Source: Propionibacteriaceae bacterium (GTDB taxonomy: Bacteria; Actinomycetota; Actinomycetes; Propionibacteriales; Propionibacteriaceae). Taken from it: 12,394 nt of DNA. The stretch covers positions 1 through 12,394 of the forward strand of contig JAIRVA010000121.1 of NCBI GenBank assembly GCA_031254155.1, read 5' to 3'. The position numbers and the translations under genes were made by a program. A model generated the notes under the pieces. The model was not told the DNA's origin. It worked only from the letters and a program-made list of their open reading frames with translations, and did no database searches. Below, in pieces: positions 1-6,177 of this stretch. How positions within the stretch are numbered: the stretch's first letter is position 1; every line of letters starts with the position of its first letter.

Positions 1-1205
1 GTGTGGGCGTCATCGGGCCCGGGGCCGTCCGGGTAGGCGGTGGTCTGAGTGGCGAGCAGGCTGCCGTGGTCCAGCGTGGTACTGGCCGGGGTTGCGGCGA
101 GGACGATGTCGGGTTCGAGGGGGGCGATGTACGTGAGGAAATCGGAGTTGACTAGGTTATTCGCTGGGTGGATGAGGAGGGGGAGATGGGCAATGTCGAT
201 CGGGTCCGGGGTGGGGGGGGCGGGAGTGGCCGGGCTGCCCGGGGTGGCGGTGGGGGCCACCGGGGCGGTGGCGGTGTCGGCCAGGAGGGTTTCAGTCTTG
301 TCGATGAGCAGGCTGGTGTTGTGGGTGGCGAGACCGAAGCCCAGGTCGGGGTTGCCCCACGGGAGACGGTACCCGCTCGCCGGGTCGAGGGTGGCGAACG
401 ACGTGAGCCAGGCCGCGGCGGCCGCCTCGCCCGTACCGGCGACAAGTTCGGACGGTCCGATGCCTTGGACCTGGTAACCGCTGGCCATCGTGGCGATCTC
501 GGAGTACAGCGCCGGGTCGATTACCCAGGAGACGCCGCCCAGGTGGGCGAGGCCGAGGAGGGTGGTGAGGCGGCCCGCCAGTTCGCCGGCCAGGTGGTCG
601 TCGGTGAAGATGTTGTCGTGGAGCCGGGAAGGTGCCGATGTGAGCATCACCACGGTGGCCTGGGCCGCGGTCGTGGTGGTGGCCATGGTGACGAGGGTAC
701 GACCGCGGCCAACCGTCGACAGCGCACTCCGGACGGTGACGGCACCGCGGACGTGGACGCCCACGAGGTAGGCGCCATCGCCGCTCACCTTGAGGTCGGC
801 CCAGGATGCCGACACGGTGAAATACGCGGTCTGGCCGGGGCCGAAGGTGTTCTTGCCGCTGGCGATCACGGCGGGCGACTCCGGCAGGCGGTCGCCGGTG
901 TCGGCGGTGGGGTCGGCGGCGAGGGCGTCGTTCAGCTGATCGGTCGTGGTCAGCGGGGCGATCTGGTGCCAGAAGACGACTTGCGCGTTGTAGAGGGGGT
1001 TGGTACCGGTGTTGGTCACCGTACCCGTGAGCGTGACGCCCGTGTCGTCTGTGACGACCGAGGCAAACGTGACCGTGGCCGCCGACTCCGCGGCGTGGGC
1101 CGGCGGGGCGGGCCACCCGACGCCGGCGAACCCGGCCACGCAGCTCAAAACGGCGGTGACAAGGCTCAGCCAGCCGTACCGGGCACGGGGTCGAGTGTTC
1201 CTCAT
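1..1205 (-). CDS. DUF6049-family secreted protein, 5' portion only (C-terminus beyond window edge)
   Basis: An open frame of 401 codons runs from ATG at 1205 off the left edge without a stop. Residues 1-39 form a signal peptide: MRNTRPRAR, a hydrophobic stretch, then an AHA-A type cleavage site. An Ig-like segment follows (about 45-180) with GTVTNTGTNPLYNAQVVFW and GDGAYLVGVHVRG, then a second domain with FTDDHLAGELA, VSWVIDPALYSEIATMASGY and AAAAWLTSF. From memory this matches the actinobacterial DUF6049 pattern (M. tuberculosis Rv3909-like), usually encoded just upstream of murJ; that neighbour would lie beyond position 1. The function of the family is not established, but its location suggests a cell-envelope role. 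A Thr/Pro/Ala-rich linker lies near residues 320-340. There is no Shine-Dalgarno. GTG at 1208 is an in-frame alternative start that fits a leaderless transcript. The usual upstream neighbours (nudix hydrolase, CCA-adding enzyme) are absent here. Confidence 0.8.
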   Translation of the reverse strand, partial: MRNTRPRARYGWLSLVTAVLSCVAGFAGVGWPAPPAHAAESAATVTFASVVTDDTGVTLTGTVTNTGTNPLYNAQVVFWHQIAPLTTTDQLNDALAADPTADTGDRLPESPAVIASGKNTFGPGQTAYFTVSASWADLKVSGDGAYLVGVHVRGAVTVRSALSTVGRGRTLVTMATTTTAAQATVVMLTSAPSRLHDNIFTDDHLAGELAGRLTTLLGLAHLGGVSWVIDPALYSEIATMASGYQVQGIGPSELVAGTGEAAAAAWLTSFATLDPASGYRLPWGNPDLGFGLATHNTSLLIDKTETLLADTATAPVAPTATPGSPATPAPPTPDPIDIAHLPLLIHPANNLVNSDFLTYIAPLEPDIVLAATPASTTLDHGSLLATQTTAYPDGPGPDDAH

Positions 1206-1220
1206 CACTCTGCCATCATA
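1206..1220 (-). promoter_or_regulatory. Probable leaderless promoter (-10 box) of the DUF6049 gene
   Basis: On the minus strand TATGAT (1220-1215) is followed by six bases and then GTG-ATG, both in frame with the DUF6049 gene. Transcription starting about seven bases after the -10 would begin at or near the GTG, giving an mRNA with little or no leader. This fits the lack of a ribosome binding site. No convincing -35 hexamer is visible. Confidence 0.45.
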
Positions 1221-1265
1221 GTGGCGGGCAGGGCACGAAACGGGGGTTTGACGTGCGACCTGGCC

Positions 1266-1315
1266 AGACCGTGGTCGCTTTTACGTCATACACGACGCAA
1301 AAGCGACCACGGTCT
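1266..1315 (-). repeat. Palindromic repeat, copy 1 (intergenic)
   Basis: This 50-bp near-perfect palindrome has two mismatched pairs and a mismatched centre; its axis lies between 1290 and 1291. It starts four bases after the stop codon of the pentapeptide-repeat gene. The 38-bp core (1272-1309) shares 34 of 38 bases with each copy inside the permease gene, and the 18-base arm TGGTCGCTTTTACGTCAT is identical in all three. RNA from the minus strand could fold into a 24-bp hairpin and act as a terminator or 3'-end stabiliser, but there is no U-tract. All three copies have the same orientation relative to transcription. Confidence 0.9.
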
Positions 1316-1319
1316 CGGT

Positions 1320-2573
1320 CTAGTCCACGACGCGGGCGCCCTGGGGGTCGTGGCCGGAGGCGCGGAGCGACTGGTACGTGGCCCGGTCCAGGGTGGCGTC
1401 CTGGAAGATGATCGCCGCGATGACCTTCCGCGACACGTTGTGGAAGCTGACATTGGTAAGTGTTGTACCCCGGAATGTCGCATCTGACAGATTGGCGAGG
1501 TCAAACCGGACATCCCTGAGCGCGAGCCCGTCGAACCGGGCCCCGCGCAGGTCGGAACCGGTGAAGTTGGCGCGGTCGAGAGCGCAGTCGCTGAAGACCG
1601 CGTCGCGCAGATCCGCGTAGGTCGCCCGCAGACCGGTCAGCGTCGTACCCGTGAACTGCTGGCCCCGCAGATCGGAGTACGACATCGACGCCTCGCTCAG
1701 GTTGGCCCGCTCGAACTGGGCCCCCCGCAGTGAGCAGGCGTTGAGGTCGGCGCCCGTCAGATCGGCCTGCGTGAAATCGGCATTGCGCAGGTCGCTGGAC
1801 TTGAAGGAACTGCCAGCCAAGCCCGCACCTGCGAAATTCGTGTTGCGCAGAGAACTGGCAACGAAACGGCTGTCGGGGATCTGCTGGCCGTGGAAGTCCC
1901 CGCCCCGCAAATCGGTGGCGGCGTACGAGATGCGCGTCCGGCGCTCGGTGCGGTCCCACCGTCGCGCCCAGGTGTTGGCCACCCGCTCCGCGCGCCGGCT
2001 CGCCCGGCCGGCCCGTCGGCTCCAGTCCTCGGCCTGGCGCTCCCAGCGGCGTGCCCACTCGTCGGCCCGGTGAGCGGTACCCGCGTCATCGACCTGGCGG
2101 AGCGCGCTGACGAACTGGGCGTGCGCCGTACCAAGTCCGGACACGAACGCGTCCGCCAGCGCCGTCGCCCAGTCCGGGTAGTCGGGCACGTCGTCGGGGT
2201 CCTGGGCGGCGGACTCGGGCTCCGTCCACGCTTCGCCCGGGGTGTCGCCGGCCGGTATCCGGTCGGCCGGACCCTCGGGCTCGGGGGGTACGGTCTCGTC
2301 GGTCGCCGGTGTACTGTCTCCTGCGGCCGCGGCGCCTTCCGCCCGGTCCTGCCCCGCCAACTCGCGGATGGTCGCGTCAAGATCGCCGATTGACGAGATG
2401 ACCTGGGCGTAGGCGACCTCGTCGGCCACCCCGTGCTCGGTGAGGTCATTCAGGCGTTCCAGCAAGTCATGGCGGATTTCGATTCTCAGTTCAGCCGCGG
2501 ACGGGCTGTCCTCGTACGGCCCGAAGACCTGGTCGAGATAGTCGTCGATCCGACTGTGTACGTTGTTGTCCAT
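1320..2573 (-). CDS. Pentapeptide-repeat protein with N-terminal HAAS/permease-prefix-like domain
   Basis: The protein has 417 residues. The start MDNNVHSRIDDYL is chosen because GGAAGG lies just upstream; an in-frame ATG 18 codons further up overlaps the PadR gene and has no such site. Residues 1-73 (IDDYLDQVF, ELRIEIRHDLLERLNDL, SIGDLDATIREL) resemble the helical HAAS/permease-prefix domains found in partners of PadR regulators. Residues 75-130 are acidic, Pro-rich and probably disordered. Residues 135-213 are rich in Trp, Arg and Glu and probably helical. Residues 215-397 are a long pentapeptide solenoid in which DLR-x-A-x-F recurs about every ten residues. There is no membrane segment. 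The gene starts 14 bases after the PadR stop, so it is very probably co-transcribed. The solenoid may be a sensory, scaffold or DNA-mimicking module; its ligand is unknown. Confidence 0.88.
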   Translation of the reverse strand: MDNNVHSRIDDYLDQVFGPYEDSPSAAELRIEIRHDLLERLNDLTEHGVADEVAYAQVISSIGDLDATIRELAGQDRAEGAAAAGDSTPATDETVPPEPEGPADRIPAGDTPGEAWTEPESAAQDPDDVPDYPDWATALADAFVSGLGTAHAQFVSALRQVDDAGTAHRADEWARRWERQAEDWSRRAGRASRRAERVANTWARRWDRTERRTRISYAATDLRGGDFHGQQIPDSRFVASSLRNTNFAGAGLAGSSFKSSDLRNADFTQADLTGADLNACSLRGAQFERANLSEASMSYSDLRGQQFTGTTLTGLRATYADLRDAVFSDCALDRANFTGSDLRGARFDGLALRDVRFDLANLSDATFRGTTLTNVSFHNVSRKVIAAIIFQDATLDRATYQSLRASGHDPQGARVVD

Positions 2574-2587
2574 TGTTATCCTTCCGG

Positions 2588-2914
2588 TCAGATGAGGTTG
2601 TCGAGGATCCGCTTGATGTGGTCCCATTGCTGTTTGTTGATTCCGTACGTTGTACGGCCTTTGGCGGTGATCTGGTAGTACTTACGGCGGCCGCCCTGGG
2701 TCTCGTCGCCCCAGTACCAGGCGATGTTGTCGTCGGCCTCCAGGCGGCGCAAGCTGGAATACAGGGTCGCTTCCTTGAGCTCCAACTCCCCGCCCGAGCG
2801 GTCGCGGAGCAGCTTGACGATCTCGTACCCATAGTGGTCGGCCTCGCAAAGGACCTTGAGAATCATGGTATCGGTGTGCCCTCGGAACAGGTCCGAGGAA
2901 ATTGCGTCCGGCAT
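2588..2914 (-). CDS. PadR-family transcriptional regulator
   Basis: This 108-residue protein has the size of small PadR (PadR-s2-like) regulators. The winged helix is clear: TDTMILKVLCEADHYGYEIVKLL (14-36), KEATLYSSLRRLEADDNI (47-64) and the wing GGRRKYYQITAKGR (74-87), followed by the dimerisation helix (90-108). The start MPDAISSDLF is preceded by AAAGGA five bases away; the open frame continues 43 codons upstream, but that extension covers the promoter and is unlikely to be translated. The gene heads a two-gene unit with the HAAS-like/pentapeptide protein, an arrangement in which HAAS-type domains are thought to control the PadR protein. A perfect palindrome in its promoter suggests autorepression. 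The family assignment is secure; the inducer is not known. Confidence 0.93.
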   Translation of the reverse strand: MPDAISSDLFRGHTDTMILKVLCEADHYGYEIVKLLRDRSGGELELKEATLYSSLRRLEADDNIAWYWGDETQGGRRKYYQITAKGRTTYGINKQQWDHIKRILDNLI

Positions 2915-2940
2915 GGTGTCCTTTCGTCGGTGATGACTCC

Positions 2941-2970
2941 ATCTTAACGCCATAGTACTATGACTGTCAA
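2941..2970 (-). promoter_or_regulatory. Sigma70-type promoter of the padR-pentapeptide operon
   Basis: Read on the minus strand, a perfect -35 TTGACA (2970-2965) is followed by an 18-base spacer and a -10 TAAGAT (2946-2941). The PadR start codon lies 27 bases downstream. The AT-rich composition stands out from the surrounding GC-rich DNA. Confidence 0.7.
2951..2962. promoter_or_regulatory. Candidate PadR operator palindrome
   Basis: CATAGTACTATG is a perfect 12-bp palindrome inside the spacer between the -35 and -10 boxes of the padR promoter. A protein bound there would block RNA polymerase. Its AGTACT core recurs at 2971-2976. Autoregulation from promoter-overlapping palindromes is common for PadR proteins; which protein binds here is inferred from position. 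Confidence 0.5.
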
Positions 2971-3067
2971 AGTACTCACGTGACAAAAGTACGACGGTGA
3001 CCGGGATACGGCGTGATTTCGCGGCATCATGCCAGCAGATCATGCCTTATGAGGGAAGTGTCCGTCC

Positions 3068-3976
3068 CTATTCGCCCTGCCCGTCGACGTACGCCATTCG
3101 GGCGCCGTTGAGGACCATCATGAGCGCCTGCCAGTGCGCCAGGGCGGCCGCCTGTTCAGGCGTCTGGCTAGCGAGATCACCGAACTCCGCGCTCGCGGTG
3201 TCAAACAGAATGATCGGGTCCGGCAGCCACCCCGGCGGGTGGAGGGTGTCGTGCGGCGCCTGGTGCCAGGCAGCGTCCTGTTTCCACTTGTCAGCGTCGA
3301 AGTTCGGGCAGGCCGCGAGCAGCAACCGGAGTTGGTCCTCGGTCATGCGGTCCGGCAGAATGATCTGCGGCTCGACCCCCACCTCCGTCGGCATGGGCGA
3401 GTCCGCGACCTCGGGCCAGCCGTTGTCCCGTGCGCACGCTGCCCATTGGTTGTTGCTCTCAACCTCTAGCGCCAGTTCCGCCGGATCGATCGGGGGCGGG
3501 GGTACGGAGTTGAGGATGTTGAGGGAGCTGTACCCCGTTGTCGCCAGGCACTTCGCCCAGGGCTCCGAGCGGTCGGCCCCGTCCACCAGCAGGGTGGGCC
3601 CGGCGTGGTGAGCCTGTGTGAACTCGTCCCACGCCGCTTGCTGCTCGGTGGTGAGTTCGGCGAAACCTCCGCCGGCCGCGGCTGGCTGCGCGTACCCCTG
3701 CGTACCGTCGGCATCCTCGTACATGACGAACAGTCCCGGCGGCCAAAAGTTCACCTGAACTGGACCCATGTCGTTCACATCGCCTAGTGAGACGGTGAAA
3801 CCGGCGTCGGTCAGACAGTCGTCGAACGCCTTGGCCACATCCTGGAGTCCCTGGAACTGGGCGGTCGGCGTCGGCGTACCCTCGGTGAGTGTCGGCAGAT
3901 CCGGTTCCCCCGTGGTACAGCCCGTGAGGGCGTACGCCAGCAACAGCCTCGCTACTATTCTTATCGTCCGAGGCAT
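3068..3976 (-). CDS. Predicted lipoprotein encoded behind the ABC exporter
   Basis: The protein has 302 residues. The start MPRTIRIVARLLLAYALTGC has AGGGGG five bases upstream and gives a short lipoprotein signal peptide with lipobox LTGC, so Cys20 would be lipidated and the protein anchored outside the membrane. A Thr/Pro linker (22-40) follows. The mature part has four further cysteines (54, 143, 181, 223) in contexts such as AFDDCLTDAGF, PWAKCLATTGY, WAACARDNGW and LLLAACPNF, which suggests two disulfides. I do not recognise a named domain; similar Cys-containing lipoproteins of unknown function accompany MacB-like exporters in actinobacteria (from memory). The gene begins 83 bases after the permease stop and may belong to that operon or have its own promoter. 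A role as an extracytoplasmic accessory of the exporter is inferred from position only. Confidence 0.85.
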   Translation of the reverse strand: MPRTIRIVARLLLAYALTGCTTGEPDLPTLTEGTPTPTAQFQGLQDVAKAFDDCLTDAGFTVSLGDVNDMGPVQVNFWPPGLFVMYEDADGTQGYAQPAAAGGGFAELTTEQQAAWDEFTQAHHAGPTLLVDGADRSEPWAKCLATTGYSSLNILNSVPPPPIDPAELALEVESNNQWAACARDNGWPEVADSPMPTEVGVEPQIILPDRMTEDQLRLLLAACPNFDADKWKQDAAWHQAPHDTLHPPGWLPDPIILFDTASAEFGDLASQTPEQAAALAHWQALMMVLNGARMAYVDGQGE

Positions 3977-4040
3977 GGTACCCCCTTCGCCGAGGCCGAG
4001 CCTACTCTCTCGCGTACGCACAAACTCGGAGTTGGTCAAT

Positions 4041-4058
4041 GGCCGTGCTGAGACGGCC
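4041..4058 (-). terminator. Hairpin directly after the permease stop
   Basis: GGCCGT, a 6-base loop and ACGGCC form an inverted repeat two bases beyond the permease stop codon. With no U-tract it is a weak terminator candidate or a processing/attenuation point between the permease and lipoprotein genes. Confidence 0.3.
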
Positions 4059-4059
4059 C

Positions 4060-6177
4060 CTACACGGCCCGCAGGGTCACGGTGGGCGACTGGCGGGCCG
4101 CCTTGATCGACGGGTACAGTCCCGCGATGATTCCGACGGCCATTGAGATCCCCGGGCCAGCGATGATGACCCACAGCGGGATTGCGAAGGCCACGTTCAA
4201 TGCCGCGGTGACGCAGAACACGGCGTACGCCCCCAGCGCGACGCCGAAGAGGCCGCCGAACAACCCGATAATGGCCGCTTCAAGGACAAACTGGAGCCCG
4301 ACCTGGCCGGTCCTGGCACCCAGCGCCCGGCGCAGCCCGATCTCGCCGCGCCGCTCCATCACGGAAACCACCATGGTGTTGGCGATGCCGATGCCGCCGA
4401 CCAGGAGGGCGATGCCGCCGAGACCGAGGGCGAGGTCGCGGAAGGTCTTGAAGAAGTAGTCCTGGACCGTGCCGTACTCCGTCGGCCGGCTCACGTCCAC
4501 CCCCGATGGTTTCGCCGGGTTCGCGGTCTGGGCGATCACCGACGAGACCGCGCCCACCCGGCCCGGGTACGCGTTGACGAGGATCTGGCCGATTGGCAGG
4601 TCCGGCCACTGCGTCGCGGCCCACTGCGGGGCCAGGAACGCGGACGAGTTGAGTTGTCCGGCGAAGCCCGGGAGTTCGCCCAGTACGCCGATGACGGCCC
4701 ACCATGACCCGCCGATCCAGATCCGCTGGCCGAGGCCGGCGCCGAGCAGGATGGCCGCGTTCTGGCCGAGTACGACGGTGGGGAGTGTCGCGGACGCCTG
4801 ATCGAACCAGTGGCCCAACGCCATCGTCGTACTCAGCGTTCCCAGCGGGTCGCCCTCCGCGACCATCGCGACCAGGCCGCGGGACTCCTGGACGGGCATC
4901 TTGTCCGACCGGTAGACGGAGACATCGGGTACGTTTCGTACTGTCAGCGATGATTTCACCGACCAGATCCGGCCCACCATTGCCGGGGCGGAGTCGGGCA
5001 GCGGGGTCGTCTCACCCGACATGCGGTCTGTCTGTGGTGCGACAATGATCATGTTGGCACCCCAGGCGTTGAATTCGATCCGGGCCTGGGCCTCGTACGA
5101 CGCGGGGATGCCGAGTACCGTCACGAGCGAGGCGATCCCGATGGCGATCCCGAGCGCGGAGAGCATCGCCCGCAGCGGGCGGCCCCGCGGGCCGAGCGTC
5201 GCCGTCGCCAGCGTGTCCAGCACCGAGAGCCGGATGCGCCTGCCTGTCGTCGGGGGGCCGGGCTTGTCTTTCCGGCGGCGGGAACGGCGAGTAAGGGGCG
5301 AGCCGGACGGGACCGCCGCAGCGGGGGTCGGTTCGACAACGGTCGCTGGTTCTCTCGCGACAGCGGGCGACCGAGTCGGTTCCACGGCCGCCGGGCCGGT
5401 GGGCGAGCCGTCGAGGGGAACTAAGTCCTCAAGCGGCGAGATGACGGCGTGGGCCGCCGTGTCCGGGGATAACGGGTCTGCTGCCGGGGCCGGTTCCACG
5501 CCAAGGGTGTCGTCGGGCGGCGCGCCCGCGTCGACACTGGTCGCTTTTACGTCATGTACGCCGTAAAAGCGACCACGCTTTCGGGCGGAGGCGACGGAAG
5601 GGGAGTCGGCGGGAGCGGGCGCGCTGTCGTCGGGTTGGTCGTGGAGGGCATTGTCGGTGTCGGATCGGGCGGCCTCATCGCTGACGAGGTCGTTGTCCCG
5701 GAGTTCGGGAGTGTCTCCGTCGTGGCCTGTCAGAGAGGATTTTTGCTTGACGGATCGACCGCGATGGCTAGTGTGCTTGCGCCCCCGGCCGGTCTTTTCC
5801 GCCGGTGTGACCGCGAATAGTTCAGGTTGCCCATCCATGGCCAGCGGGCTGGCGGCGGCTTCCTCGAGCGAGTCGGGGACCCCATCGCCACTGGTCGCTT
5901 TTACGTCATGTATGACGGAAAAGCGACCACACTCTCGGGTGGGGGCCACTGCTTCCGGCCCGCTCCACGGTACCTCGTCAGTCGTCACGGAGTAGGTCAC
6001 CGGCGACGGGGCCGGGGCACCGGGTCCGAAGAGGATGTCCCGTGCCAGCGCGAACCGCTCGTCGTCGCTCAACTCGGACCGGTCCAGCGCGGACTCCGCC
6101 TCGTCTAGTACCACGAGCTCGGGCTCGGCCCCGAACAAGAACTCCCGCGCCGCCGCGTACCGCTCATTGTCGTTCAT
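4060..6177 (-). CDS. MacB-like ABC transporter permease with a long repeat-bearing N-terminal extension
   Basis: The protein has 705 residues; the start MNDNERYAAAREF overlaps the ATPase stop by 14 bases. The C-terminal ~390 residues are an ordinary MacB/FtsX permease: TM1 (about 338-360, LRAMLSALGIAIGIASLVTV), an extracytoplasmic MacB-type region (361-580), and three TM segments (about 582-604, 630-655, 668-690) with the coupling sequence MERRGEIGLRRALGAR. The first ~310 residues are unusual. Residues 2-16 and 37-51 are a duplicated motif (ERYAAAREFLFG / ERFALARDILFG). The rest is low-complexity, Pro/Ala/Asp/Ser-rich, with GRFSVIHDVKATS (84-96) and GRFYGVHDVKATS (202-214), each encoded by a copy of the 38-bp palindrome. 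Family members usually have only a short cytoplasmic N-terminus. With the adaptor and ATPase it probably forms a tripartite exporter; the substrate is unknown. Confidence 0.9.
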   Translation of the reverse strand: MNDNERYAAAREFLFGAEPELVVLDEAESALDRSELSDDERFALARDILFGPGAPAPSPVTYSVTTDEVPWSGPEAVAPTRECGRFSVIHDVKATSGDGVPDSLEEAAASPLAMDGQPELFAVTPAEKTGRGRKHTSHRGRSVKQKSSLTGHDGDTPELRDNDLVSDEAARSDTDNALHDQPDDSAPAPADSPSVASARKRGRFYGVHDVKATSVDAGAPPDDTLGVEPAPAADPLSPDTAAHAVISPLEDLVPLDGSPTGPAAVEPTRSPAVAREPATVVEPTPAAAVPSGSPLTRRSRRRKDKPGPPTTGRRIRLSVLDTLATATLGPRGRPLRAMLSALGIAIGIASLVTVLGIPASYEAQARIEFNAWGANMIIVAPQTDRMSGETTPLPDSAPAMVGRIWSVKSSLTVRNVPDVSVYRSDKMPVQESRGLVAMVAEGDPLGTLSTTMALGHWFDQASATLPTVVLGQNAAILLGAGLGQRIWIGGSWWAVIGVLGELPGFAGQLNSSAFLAPQWAATQWPDLPIGQILVNAYPGRVGAVSSVIAQTANPAKPSGVDVSRPTEYGTVQDYFFKTFRDLALGLGGIALLVGGIGIANTMVVSVMERRGEIGLRRALGARTGQVGLQFVLEAAIIGLFGGLFGVALGAYAVFCVTAALNVAFAIPLWVIIAGPGISMAVGIIAGLYPSIKAARQSPTVTLRAV
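5538..5575 (-). repeat. Palindromic repeat, copy 2 (in-frame, inside permease gene)
   Basis: This is a 38-bp palindrome with perfect 13-bp outer arms (GGTCGCTTTTACG / CGTAAAAGCGACC). It is translated as GRFYGVHDVKAT (permease residues 202-213). It differs from copy 3 at three of 38 bases and from copy 1 at four, all near the centre or in the inner right arm. Similarity to copy 3 continues a further ~14 bases on the high-coordinate side. Confidence 0.92.
5892..5929 (-). repeat. Palindromic repeat, copy 3 (in-frame, inside permease gene)
   Basis: This 38-bp palindrome has only one clear mismatched pair besides the centre. It is translated as GRFSVIHDVKAT (permease residues 84-95), in the same reading frame and orientation as copy 2, whose axis is 354 bp (118 codons) away. 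The sequence between the two copies is otherwise unrelated, so they are separate insertions or conserved islands, not a simple tandem duplication. Confidence 0.92.
6026..6174 (-). repeat. Direct duplication of 35 codons at the permease N-terminus
   Basis: Bases 6026-6069 and 6131-6174 match at 33 of 44 positions, offset by exactly 105 bp (35 codons). They encode SDDERFALARDILFG and NDNERYAAAREFLFG. Most mismatches are silent or conservative, so the motif appears selected at the protein level; it reads as an amphipathic helix. Confidence 0.75.

Noticed and set aside
168..1487. A 439-codon plus-strand frame
   Set aside because: It is antisense to the DUF6049 gene, extremely Gly/Arg-rich with no recognisable domain, and crosses the intergenic palindrome and a promoter. 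It is a by-product of high GC third positions on the other strand.
3023..3046. Direct repeats of ATCATGCC and an 11-bp palindrome GGCATCATGCC downstream of the lipoprotein gene
   Set aside because: Too short to call an operator or terminator; no T-run follows and no partner site is present elsewhere in the window.
1266..5929. The three palindromes as a CRISPR array
   Set aside because: Copies are kilobases or hundreds of bases apart, with unequal, mostly coding sequence between them, and no cas genes are present.
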